7,529 nucleotides of DNA from Gammaproteobacteria bacterium. Its GTDB lineage: Bacteria > Pseudomonadota > Gammaproteobacteria > Methylococcales > Methylomonadaceae. Positions 1 through 6,059 of this stretch are shown piece by piece. The DNA lies in contig JANEMG010000104.1 of the NCBI GenBank assembly GCA_024511045.1, forward strand, positions 1 through 7,529. The letters run 5' to 3'. Each line of letters begins with the position of its first letter. Positions within the stretch are counted from its first letter, which is position 1. Both the position numbers and the translations under genes were made by a program. The notes below the pieces were generated by a model. The model was not told the origin of the DNA. It saw only the letters and a program-made list of their open reading frames with translations, and did not search any database.

Positions 1-198
1 TGTATTAGACAGTAAAATCAGGCTTCATTCATCAATAACCTATTGTTTTTCAAGCGAAAGAAACAAAATAAACAAGAATATTGCCAAGTACTAATTTATC
101 CGCCATATTAACCGGCTCTAATATTCATTGCTCCAAAAAATTGGGAAACTTCAGTAACAGAAAATGACCAGCTCCCATTAATCAACTGCCAAATCCCC
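1..198. other. AT-rich intergenic region, no gene seen
   Basis: This stretch lies between the window edge and the DUF2909 gene. It is AT-rich with no plausible coding frame. The only regulatory candidate is the weak hexamer pair listed separately at 81-109. No strong Shine-Dalgarno sequence precedes the ATG at 199: the bases just upstream are C-rich. Confidence 0.5.
81..109 (+). promoter_or_regulatory. candidate sigma70 promoter for the DUF2909 gene
   Basis: TTGCCA (81-86, five of six matches to TTGACA) is followed after 17 bases by CATATT (104-109, four of six matches to TATAAT). This would place transcription start near 116 and leave a leader of about 80 bases before the ATG at 199. The hexamers were found by eye in AT-rich DNA, where chance matches are common. 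Confidence 0.25.
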
Positions 199-468
199 AT
201 GACCGTAAAAATTGTTATTGCCATTGCCTTCTTGCTGATTATCGTCAGCCTGGGAACGGCATTGTTTCATCTGGTGAAAAATCCGCAGCAATCGGATAAA
301 ACCGTCAAAGCCCTGAGCATGCGCATCGGCCTGTCGCTGCTGCTGTTCCTGTTCCTGTTCATTGCCATCGCCACGGGCCTGATCGAACCCCATGGCATTG
401 GCGCCAACATGCAGCGGCAAAAACCGCAGCCCCTGCAACTGCAACCAGCCCCCACGGAAAACAACTGA
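199..468 (+). CDS. twin-transmembrane small protein (DUF2909 type)
   Basis: This 89-residue protein has two predicted membrane helices, about residues 3-27 and 42-62, joined by a short polar turn (LVKNPQQSDKTVKALSMRIG). The tail (64-89) is Pro/Gln-rich and probably disordered. The pattern IVSLGTALFHLVK, then a TVKAL.MRIGLS segment and a second Leu/Phe-rich helix, matches my memory of the DUF2909 'twin transmembrane protein' family, which commonly sits beside cytochrome c oxidase genes in Gammaproteobacteria. Its function is unknown; a role near oxidase assembly is inferred only from that neighbourhood. Here it is convergent with coxC rather than in the operon, and the two share a terminator. 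The opposite-strand frame over the same bases gives a Gln/Gly-rich, low-complexity product and is rejected. The ATG at 199 is chosen because helix 1 starts directly after it, although the upstream ribosome site is weak. Confidence 0.85.
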   Translation: MTVKIVIAIAFLLIIVSLGTALFHLVKNPQQSDKTVKALSMRIGLSLLLFLFLFIAIATGLIEPHGIGANMQRQKPQPLQLQPAPTENN

Positions 469-562
469 GCAAGACCCAATAAAACCGGCTGATCAACAGC
501 CTCCGCCTCCGGGTCCACATTCTCGGTAATGCACACCCTTTGCCCCGCAGCTCCAGTTGCAA

Positions 563-597
563 AAAAAAGCGCTGCCTGCAGGAGACAGCGCTTTTTT
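563..597. terminator. bidirectional intrinsic terminator between the DUF2909 gene and coxC
   Basis: The inverted repeat AAAAAAGCGCTG (563-574) / CAGCGCTTTTTT (586-597) is a perfect 12-bp match around an 11-base loop. The GC-rich core GCGCTG/CAGCGC is flanked by an A-run on the left and a T-run on the right, so it forms a hairpin with a U-tract when transcribed in either direction. It lies 95 bases after the DUF2909 stop and 16 bases past the coxC stop, so it can end both convergent transcripts. Confidence 0.9.
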
Positions 598-612
598 CAT
601 GGCCGCGAATGG

Positions 613-1479
613 TTACAGCAGGTAGACGAAGACAAACAGACCCAGCCAGACGACATCGACAAAGTGCCAGTACCAGGCGGCACCTTCGAAGGCGAAATGA
701 TTTTCCGGGGTGAAATGCCCTTTCCAGCTGCGGAACAATACCACGGAAAGGATGATTGCACCAATGGTGACATGCAGGCCGTGAAAGCCGGTCAGCATGA
801 AGAAAGTCGAACCATAGACACCGGAGCCCAGCGTCAGCCCCATTTCATGATAGGCCTCGTAATACTCATAGGCCTGGAAAAGTACGAAAGTAAAGCCCAG
901 CACCACCGTCGCCGCCAGCCCCTTGATCAGCTGCATCCGCCTGTTCTGCAGCAGCCCCCAATGCGCCCAGGTCACGGTCACGCCACTGGACAACAGTATC
1001 AGGGTGTTGATAAAAGGCAGCCCCCAGGCACCCATCGGTTCGAATTCACCGCCGACATTACCGGGACCATTGGTCGGCCAGCCCGGCACATAGTCTCCCC
1101 AAATCAACTCGGTGGAACGACCAGGACCCATGCCTTCGCCTCCCAGCCAGGGCACAGAGAGATTACGTACATACCAGAGGGCACTGAAAAACACCGCAAA
1201 AAACATGATCTCCGAAAAAATGAACCATAGCATGCCCATGCGGTAGGAAACACCCACCTGATTGTTCAGCATGCCGCGTTCACTCTCCATCGCCTGCAGG
1301 GAAAACCACCCGGCAAACATGATGATGAAAATCATCAGGCCGATTACCATGAAGGTGGAACCGGTTGCCGCGCCATTGAGATAATTGGCGAATCCCGCAA
1401 GCATCATCGCCAGTCCGACCGTGCCGACCACTGGCCAGGTCGCCTTGTGAGGTATGTAGTAAGTATCGTTAGAAGCCAT
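613..1479 (-). CDS. coxC: cytochrome c oxidase subunit III
   Basis: Subunit III of the aa3-type oxidase is an integral membrane protein that binds subunit I and supports sustained proton uptake and turnover stability; it holds no redox metal. The 288-residue protein has about seven hydrophobic segments. Family signatures are the membrane glutamate E90 in FIFSEIMFF, GFHGLHV at 231-237 and the C-terminal EGAAWYWHFVDVVW at 265-278, ending at the usual length. The ATG at 1479 has a clear ribosome site, AGGGGA, about six bases upstream. It is the last gene of the minus-strand operon, 20 bases after the ctaG stop, and is followed by the shared terminator at 563-597. There is no sign of frameshift or truncation. 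The symbol ctaE is also used for this gene. Confidence 0.97.
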   Translation of the reverse strand: MASNDTYYIPHKATWPVVGTVGLAMMLAGFANYLNGAATGSTFMVIGLMIFIIMFAGWFSLQAMESERGMLNNQVGVSYRMGMLWFIFSEIMFFAVFFSALWYVRNLSVPWLGGEGMGPGRSTELIWGDYVPGWPTNGPGNVGGEFEPMGAWGLPFINTLILLSSGVTVTWAHWGLLQNRRMQLIKGLAATVVLGFTFVLFQAYEYYEAYHEMGLTLGSGVYGSTFFMLTGFHGLHVTIGAIILSVVLFRSWKGHFTPENHFAFEGAAWYWHFVDVVWLGLFVFVYLL

Positions 1480-1499
1480 AGTCTTCCCCTATATTGGTA

Positions 1500-2042
1500 T
1501 TATGTTTTTGGTTTATCGGTGATGTCGAAAAAAGTATACGATAAGGTAATTGTTTTATAACGGTCTGGCAGATCGGGATTGACGACAAACCTTACCGGCA
1601 TGGTTTTGCTTTCTCTAGGCTTGAAGGTCTGCTGGGAAAAACAGAAGCATTCCGTCTTCTTGAAAAATTCCGCCGCCGGTCCTGGCGTAATACTGGGAAT
1701 GGCCTGGGCCACCAGCGTTTTGTCGGTTTTGTTTTTTGCATAAAAATTGACCGTATGGAACTCACCCGGATGCACCCGCAGCTTTTTCGTTTCCGCAGCA
1801 AACTCCATCGGCGCCATTTTGTTCAGTGACGTGATAAATTCCACCGTCACTTCGCGGTCTTTATTGACTTCATAATCCAGGTTGGCAGCGGCAACGGTAT
1901 CGGTCTTGCCATTGATGCCGGTGACCTGGCAGAAAACATCATACAGCGGCACCAGGGCATAGCCGAAACCGAACATCCCCACGGCGATGGCAGCCAGTTT
2001 GATGACCAATGACCGGTTCTTTTTCTCTGGCAACCGGGTCAT
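1500..2042 (-). CDS. ctaG: cytochrome c oxidase assembly protein CtaG/Cox11 (copper delivery to CuB)
   Basis: Cox11-type copper chaperones are anchored in the inner membrane and hand Cu(I) to the CuB site of subunit I from the periplasmic side. The 180-residue protein has a short basic N-terminus, one membrane helix at about 11-33, the conserved YDVFCQVTGINGKT segment with C38, and the paired copper ligands in ECFCF (C132 and C134). The beta-rich domain includes NFYAKNKTDKTLVAQAIPSITPG and VRFVVNPDLP, as in Cox11. Its ATG overlaps the TGA of the upstream 33-residue gene (ATGA), and there is only a weak ribosome site (GGGCGG) inside that gene, so translational coupling is likely. This is Cox11-type CtaG, not the unrelated Bacillus CtaG (DUF1404/caa3_CtaG). 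Confidence 0.96.
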   Translation of the reverse strand: MTRLPEKKNRSLVIKLAAIAVGMFGFGYALVPLYDVFCQVTGINGKTDTVAAANLDYEVNKDREVTVEFITSLNKMAPMEFAAETKKLRVHPGEFHTVNFYAKNKTDKTLVAQAIPSITPGPAAEFFKKTECFCFSQQTFKPRESKTMPVRFVVNPDLPDRYKTITLSYTFFDITDKPKT

Positions 2043-2140
2043 GACGAAACCGCCCGGATGACGGCAAAAATGTAAATCCCGATCGCGATGATCGTGAGCA
2101 CCGTCACCGTCAACATGATATTTCTCTTTTTTCTATCCAT
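2039..2140 (-). CDS. 33-residue single-helix cytochrome oxidase small assembly protein
   Basis: Reading the minus strand from the ATG at 2140 gives a 33-residue frame beginning MDRKKRNIMLTV and ending AVIRAVSS. It has a positively charged N-terminus (RKKR at 3-6) and one hydrophobic helix at about 8-28, consistent with an N-in single-pass membrane protein. The TGA overlaps the ctaG ATG by the ATGA arrangement, which is strong evidence of real translation. Tiny single-helix proteins at this place, between coxA and cox11, are known in Proteobacteria as 'cytochrome oxidase small assembly protein'; I assign the name by position and shape, not by a search. The ribosome site is modest (GGGGCAAAGAAA before the ATG). 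The role could be oxidase assembly, CtaG partnering or stability of subunit I; none is proven here. Confidence 0.8.
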   Translation of the reverse strand: MDRKKRNIMLTVTVLTIIAIGIYIFAVIRAVSS

Positions 2141-2243
2141 TTTCTTTGCCCCGTGTCCCAGTGGGCGAGGGCCTTCAATTTTTTTCTTACCGTTTGCAGT
2201 CGAATGCCTTCATTCCCCTGTACTCCTCCAGAAGCACAACAGC

Positions 2244-2275
2244 AGAGACAATATCCCGAAGCGGATATTGTCTCT
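2244..2275 (-). other. perfect 13-bp hairpin between coxA and the small assembly gene
   Basis: AGAGACAATATCC (2244-2256) and GGATATTGTCTCT (2263-2275) are exact reverse complements around the six-base loop CGAAGC. The hairpin lies 20 bases beyond the coxA stop in the 155-base gap before the 33-residue gene. No T-run follows it on the minus strand, so it is not an ordinary intrinsic terminator. A barrier to 3' exonucleases that stabilises the coxA message, or an RNA processing site, fits better. The inverted repeat is directly visible; the role is inference. Confidence 0.75.
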
Positions 2276-2295
2276 TGGAACCTGCTGCTGCCGGA

Positions 2296-3912
2296 TCAAT
2301 GACCGCCAAGATGCTCCGTTGGAATCTTCGTTGGCGGTGTGGAAAAAGTGTGATAGGGAAGCGGAGATGGCAATGTCCATTCCAGCCCGTGTTTTCTGGC
2401 ATCTTCCCAGACTTCGGACGTCACTCTTTCACCAGTCCCGCCTCGGATCGTCTTGATCACGATATACAGAAACAGCAACTGCGAGAAGCCGAAGATGAAT
2501 GCGCCTATGCTGGAGATCATGTTCCAGTCGGCAAACTGCACCGCATAGTCGGGGATTCTGCGTGGCATGCCGGCAAGACCCAGAAAATGCTGCGGGAAAA
2601 ACAGGATATTGACTGAAACCGCCGACAACCAGAAATGCAGTTTGCCCAGTTTTTCATCATACATGTGTCCGGTCCATTTCGGCAGCCAGAAGTAGGTGGC
2701 TGCCATCAGTATGAAGATCGATGCAGGCACCAGGGTATAGTGGAAATGGGCGACGATGAAATAGGTATCGTGGTACTGGAAATCCGTCGGTGCGATCGCC
2801 ATCATCAACCCGGTAAAGCCACCCATCGTGAACAGCACCACGAAGGCAATGGCAAACAGCATCGGCGTCTCGAAGGTCATCGCCCCTTTCCACATCGTTG
2901 CCGTCCAGTTGAAGACTTTCACACCGGTGGGGATGGCAATCAACATCGTTGCATACATGAAATACAGTTCACCGGAAATCGGCATGCCCACGGTAAACAT
3001 ATGGTGCGACCAGACGATAAACGAAAGAAAGGCGATTGTCGCCGTCGCAAAGACCATGGAGGTGTAGCCAAACAGCGGCTTGCGAGCAAAAACCGGGATA
3101 ATTGTCGAGGCAACGCCGAAAGTCGGCAGAATCATCACATACACTTCCGGGTGACCAAAGAACCAGAAGATATGCTGATAGAGCACCGGATCACCACCGC
3201 CTGCGGCATCGAAAAAGCTGGTATCGAAAAAACGGTCCGTCAACAGCATGGTCACCGCCCCGGCAAATACCGGCATGATCGCGATCAGCAGGAATGCGGT
3301 AATCATCCAGGTCCAGACGAACAACGGCATTTTCATCAGCGTCATGGCAGGGGCGCGCATATTGAAAATCGTCGCGATGATATTGATCGCACCCATGATC
3401 GAGGAAATACCCAGCAGATGCACGGCAAACACCGCAAACGGCAGGGCATTGCCGGTCTGCAGCACCAGTGGCGGATAGAAGGTCCAGCCGGCAGCCGGCG
3501 CACCGCCTTCCATGAACAGGGTGCTGGAAATCAGCAGCAATCCGGCAACCAGCATCCAGAAACTCATGTTGTTCATTCTTGGCAGCGCCATGTCCGGCGC
3601 CCCTATCATCACCGGGATCATCCAGTTCGCCAGACCGACGAATGCCGGCATGACGGCGCCGAACACCATCACCAGCGCATGCATCGTGACCATGGAATTG
3701 AAAAACTGTGGCTCGACGAACTGCAGCCCCGGCTCGAACAACTCGGCACGAATCACCAGCGCCATGGCCCCGCCGACAAAAAACATCGCCAACGCCGTGA
3801 CGAGATACAACGTGCCGATATCTTTATGATTGGTGGTGACTATCCACCTCAAAATACCCTTTTCCGGGCCATGGCCATGATGTTCGTCATGGCCTGCAAT
3901 TACCGCAGACAT
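2296..3912 (-). CDS. coxA: cytochrome c oxidase subunit I (heme a, heme a3-CuB catalytic subunit)
   Basis: This is the catalytic core of the aa3-type heme-copper oxidase; it reduces O2 to water and pumps protons. The 538-residue length and about 12 membrane helices are standard. Visible ligands are H78 and H391 for heme a, H389 for heme a3 (HFHYT), and H254, H303 and H304 for CuB. Y258 in GHPEVY is the residue cross-linked to a CuB histidine in this family. D107 (GAPDMALPRMNN) and E256 mark the D channel, and K332 in PTGVKVFNW the K channel, so this is an A1-type enzyme. The N-terminus is His-rich (GHDEHHGHG). The ATG at 3912 follows AAAGAGGT with good spacing. It lies 159 bases after the coxB stop; that gap shows no gene. 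All key residues are present. The symbol ctaD is also used. Confidence 0.98.
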   Translation of the reverse strand: MSAVIAGHDEHHGHGPEKGILRWIVTTNHKDIGTLYLVTALAMFFVGGAMALVIRAELFEPGLQFVEPQFFNSMVTMHALVMVFGAVMPAFVGLANWMIPVMIGAPDMALPRMNNMSFWMLVAGLLLISSTLFMEGGAPAAGWTFYPPLVLQTGNALPFAVFAVHLLGISSIMGAINIIATIFNMRAPAMTLMKMPLFVWTWMITAFLLIAIMPVFAGAVTMLLTDRFFDTSFFDAAGGGDPVLYQHIFWFFGHPEVYVMILPTFGVASTIIPVFARKPLFGYTSMVFATATIAFLSFIVWSHHMFTVGMPISGELYFMYATMLIAIPTGVKVFNWTATMWKGAMTFETPMLFAIAFVVLFTMGGFTGLMMAIAPTDFQYHDTYFIVAHFHYTLVPASIFILMAATYFWLPKWTGHMYDEKLGKLHFWLSAVSVNILFFPQHFLGLAGMPRRIPDYAVQFADWNMISSIGAFIFGFSQLLFLYIVIKTIRGGTGERVTSEVWEDARKHGLEWTLPSPLPYHTFSTPPTKIPTEHLGGH

Positions 3913-4071
3913 AGTTACTACCTCTTTAGTGATATGTAAAGAATAGGTTGATCGGTAAGCAAAAAACGCCTCTGCTTCCTGCTACTGCACCTGAACTCGT
4001 TTCGATGGCTCTGTCAAACCGCAACGATCTGCTGCTGAAATTCAAAGCCATCATTGTGAAACAGGTGCGCT
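3913..4071 (-). other. coxB-coxA intercistronic gap
   Basis: This 159-base gap inside the operon has no coding frame that I can support. It ends with the coxA ribosome site (AGAGGT, about 3917-3922). I see no strong hairpin with a U-tract, so transcription probably runs through from coxB, although an internal promoter cannot be excluded. Confidence 0.5.
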
Positions 4072-5235
4072 CTAGCCCTCATCGTCTTCATCCTCATCCT
4101 CCGGGCTGTTTGCCAACAGAGGCTGCACGGTGGAAGGCTGCAGAACATCACCGACATTATTGCCCAGACCATTGCGGGTAAAGGTAATGACCGCGGCAAA
4201 ATCGACAGCACTCAACATCTGGCCAAATGCCGGCATCATGCCCTTGCCGTTCATTACCAGCTGAACTTCATTGTCGAGATCACCAATCACCACGGAACTT
4301 CCCGTCAATGCGGGGAATGTTCCCGGCATGCCTTCTCCGTTCGCCATGTGGCAGGAAGCGCAGTTGTTGGCATAGACCGTCTGCCCCTTGGCAATCAACT
4401 CATCCTTGGACCATTCCCGTCCAGCAGCACTGGACTCGGCCTCGGCCGCCGCCTTTTGCTCCTGCACCCATTTATCATAGTCAGCCTGCTCCTTGGCGAT
4501 GACCACGATGGGCATAAAGCCATGATCCTTGCCGCACAATTCAGCACACTGACCGCGATAGGTACCCGGCTTCTCTACATAGGTCCAGGCTTCGTTGATA
4601 AAACCGGGAATGGTATCTTTCTTCCAGCCCAGATCCGGCACCCACCAGGAATGCAGCACATCGGCCGCAGTAAACAGGAAGCGTATCTTTTTCTTGGTGG
4701 GAATGACCAGTGGCTTGTCGACATTGAGCAGGTAATGCGGAACGGTGGCCGGATCGATTCCGGAACCCAACTGGCGCGCCTTGTTGCTGGCCTCGTCCAG
4801 GGAACTGAAAAAATGAATATCGTCATCCAGATATTCATATTCCCATTTCCACTGCCAGCCCGTCACCTTGATGGACATGTCCGCTTCAGCGGTATCATCC
4901 AGTTCCAGCATGGTCTTGGTTGCCGGAATCGCCATGCCGATCAGGATAACGGTGGGAATGATCGTCCAGATAATTTCAACTTTGGTACTCTCGTGAAATT
5001 GCGCAGCTTTATGCCCTCTGGATTTACGATGGAAGTAAATGGAATAAAACATTACCCCAAAAACTGCGATGCCAATGAATACACAGATCCATAGAATCAG
5101 CATATGCAAATCATAGATATCATTGCTGACCCTGGTAACCCCCTTCATCAAATTAAGGGCATATTCCGCCTGTGCCGTCCCCAGACCTGCGGCCATCAGG
5201 GACAGACATGCGAATAATTGCGTGGTTCTCTTCAC
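4072..5235 (-). CDS. coxB: cytochrome c oxidase subunit II with fused C-terminal cytochrome c domain
   Basis: Subunit II takes electrons from cytochrome c and passes them through the CuA centre to heme a. The 387-residue protein starts with a signal peptide (about 1-23, ending AQA), then two membrane helices (about 43-67 and 86-106), the aromatic WQWKWEYEY electron-entry segment (127-135) and a cupredoxin domain with CuA ligands H195, C230, E232, C234, H238 and M241. An Ala/Glu-rich linker (about 250-280) leads to a class I cytochrome c domain with heme motif CASCH (292-296) and likely axial Met at 333/334 (GKGMMPAFG). The fusion makes this a caa3-like enzyme. The start is GTG at 5235, supported by AAGGAGG seven bases upstream and by the signal peptide. 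The C-terminus is an unusual acidic tail, EDEDEDDEG. First gene of the operon. Confidence 0.97.
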   Translation of the reverse strand: MKRTTQLFACLSLMAAGLGTAQAEYALNLMKGVTRVSNDIYDLHMLILWICVFIGIAVFGVMFYSIYFHRKSRGHKAAQFHESTKVEIIWTIIPTVILIGMAIPATKTMLELDDTAEADMSIKVTGWQWKWEYEYLDDDIHFFSSLDEASNKARQLGSGIDPATVPHYLLNVDKPLVIPTKKKIRFLFTAADVLHSWWVPDLGWKKDTIPGFINEAWTYVEKPGTYRGQCAELCGKDHGFMPIVVIAKEQADYDKWVQEQKAAAEAESSAAGREWSKDELIAKGQTVYANNCASCHMANGEGMPGTFPALTGSSVVIGDLDNEVQLVMNGKGMMPAFGQMLSAVDFAAVITFTRNGLGNNVGDVLQPSTVQPLLANSPEDEDEDDEG

Positions 5236-5242
5236 GGAGTAG

Positions 5243-5249
5243 CCTCCTT
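5243..5249 (-). promoter_or_regulatory. strong ribosome binding site deciding the coxB GTG start
   Basis: On the minus strand AAGGAGG is followed by seven bases and then GTG at 5235. This near-perfect Shine-Dalgarno match explains efficient use of the non-ATG start. The next in-frame ATG is codon 14, inside the signal peptide, and would remove its basic N-region. Confidence 0.85.
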
Positions 5250-5515
5250 ATAAGTAGTTGTAAACTCTTGTTTGCGTAATATCCGGTATGACAACAGAGC
5301 CGCAGATCTCCCTGACAAAGCCCTTGAATTGTTATTTTTCTATTGTCACAATCAAACTGTTTAAATTTAACGCATCGTGCGTTTCTATGCAAGCAAAGCC
5401 GCTTTGGATACCCAAAAAACCTTTCTGCCAACCTGCCAAAATATTATCTTTATACATATAAAACAGCATGTTACTCTCTTGCAAAGAAACTGCCAATCCA
5501 AACTTGATTACACTA
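5250..5515 (-). other. upstream region of the cox operon, promoter not resolved
   Basis: This AT-rich region of about 265 bases lies between the hemerythrin terminator and the coxB ribosome site and must hold the operon promoter if coxB is not read from further upstream. I see no hexamer pair good enough to call; TTGCAA with TTATAT 17 bases on (near 5454-5482) is only a partial match. A short inverted repeat AACGCA-TCG-TGCGTT lies at 5369-5383, next to the A/T palindrome-like stretch GTTTAAATTTAAC. Open frames across this region look like chance. Confidence 0.45.
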
Positions 5516-5551
5516 AAAAGCAAAAAAGCCTGCGGGACGAATCCTGCAGGC
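5516..5551 (-). terminator. intrinsic terminator of the hemerythrin gene
   Basis: On the minus strand GCCTGCAGGA (5551-5542) pairs with TCCCGCAGGC (5537-5528) around a TTCG tetraloop, with a single G-T pair. It is followed directly by TTTTTT and, after two bases, TTTTT. It starts 30 bases after the hemerythrin stop and separates that transcript from the cox operon downstream. Confidence 0.92.
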
Positions 5552-5580
5552 CTTTCGATATACTACAGAAAAGCTGTTTC

Positions 5581-5976
5581 TTATTTCAAGGCGTCTGTAT
5601 AGGCGCGGTCGAAAGTCGGGATGTGGCTGTCCAGCCAGCCCTTGACCATCTGACCGACTTCATCGGTAACTTCCGCTTCACCGGCATGAAATTTCTTCTG
5701 CAGGTCGGCGCAGGTAGCTACCAGCGCATCATGCTCGGCCTTGTGGGCTTCGAGACCACTGAAGCCTTTCGCCTGCATCTCTCTTTCCTCATGGGCAAAG
5801 TGATCCACGACATAACTGATCAAGTCATCCAGTTGATCGCCAATCGCAGACCTGTCGGCGCCACTTGTCGCCAGATCGTAGAGTCTGTTCAACTTGCCAA
5901 ACAAAACCTGATGTTCCTCATCGGCAAAGCCGACATCAGTGCCATATTGTTCCACAGTCCAGGTTATTAAAGCCAT
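5581..5976 (-). CDS. bacteriohemerythrin (di-iron oxygen-binding protein)
   Basis: This soluble single-domain hemerythrin binds O2 reversibly at a non-heme di-iron site in a four-helix bundle. With the start at the ATG at 5976 it has 131 residues, the normal family length. All seven iron ligands are present: H22, H59 and E63 (HFAHEE), H78 and H82 (HKAEH), H118 and D123 (HIPTFD). The N-terminus MALITW and the segment CADLQKKFHAGEAEV resemble the methanotroph protein as I remember it. A GTG at 5988 could extend the frame by four codons, but it has no ribosome site; GGGGG (5982-5986) just before the ATG favours 5976. The gene is monocistronic, with its own FNR-type promoter and terminator, and lies directly upstream of the oxidase operon. 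Likely roles are oxygen storage or delivery to oxidases, possibly including particulate methane monooxygenase if the host is a methanotroph. Confidence 0.95.
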   Translation of the reverse strand: MALITWTVEQYGTDVGFADEEHQVLFGKLNRLYDLATSGADRSAIGDQLDDLISYVVDHFAHEEREMQAKGFSGLEAHKAEHDALVATCADLQKKFHAGEAEVTDEVGQMVKGWLDSHIPTFDRAYTDALK

Positions 5977-6018
5977 AGGTACCCCCACTAATTGTTATTG
6001 AGTTACAAAGGAGGCGTG

Positions 6019-6024
6019 ATTATG
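6019..6024 (-). promoter_or_regulatory. -10 element of the hemerythrin promoter
   Basis: CATAAT on the minus strand matches TATAAT at five of six positions. It lies 31 bp, centre to centre, from the FNR-type box at 6046-6059. Transcription would start near 6012 and give a leader of roughly 35 bases. No good -35 hexamer is seen, as expected when an activator occupies that position. Confidence 0.65.
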
Positions 6025-6045
6025 AACTGCTGACAGACTTTTTCT

Positions 6046-6059
6046 TTGATCTAAATCAA
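6046..6059 (-). promoter_or_regulatory. FNR/Anr-type operator upstream of bacteriohemerythrin
   Basis: The sequence TTGATCTAAATCAA is an exact match to the FNR/Anr consensus TTGAT-N4-ATCAA, with one further matching base on each side (TTTGAT...ATCAAA). Relative to the CATAAT element its centre falls near -41, the class II activator position. FNR/Anr proteins use an oxygen-labile [4Fe-4S] cluster, so the gene should be induced when oxygen is low. The site is symmetric, but no gene reads rightwards from it. Confidence 0.8.

Noticed and set aside
529..1230. Plus-strand open frame of 233 codons opposite coxC
   Set aside because: It runs through the terminator hairpin, lacks a ribosome site and is the antisense shadow of coxC.
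2187..2243. Short minus-strand frame preceded by GGAGGAG after the cox hairpin (MKAFDCKR)
   Set aside because: An eight-residue product with no overlap or family support; the ribosome-site match may be chance. It would deserve attention only if ribosome profiling showed occupancy.
2635..3939. Plus-strand open frame of 434 codons opposite coxA
   Set aside because: Its product is rich in His, Arg and Gln with no family signature, which is the antisense shadow of the membrane-protein gene coxA, whose catalytic residues are all intact.
4348..5094. Plus-strand open frame of 248 codons opposite coxB
   Set aside because: It lies wholly within coxB, whose CuA and heme motifs are unmistakable; no independent evidence supports the antisense frame.
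5153..5523. Two minus-strand frames of 92 and 63 codons upstream of coxB
   Set aside because: One overlaps the coxB signal peptide in another frame, and neither shows hydrophobic, domain or ribosome-site evidence.
6007..6032. Strong Shine-Dalgarno (AAAGGAGG) with an ATG on the plus strand
   Set aside because: The ATG is followed by only two codons before TGA, and the bases are better explained as part of the minus-strand hemerythrin promoter and leader.
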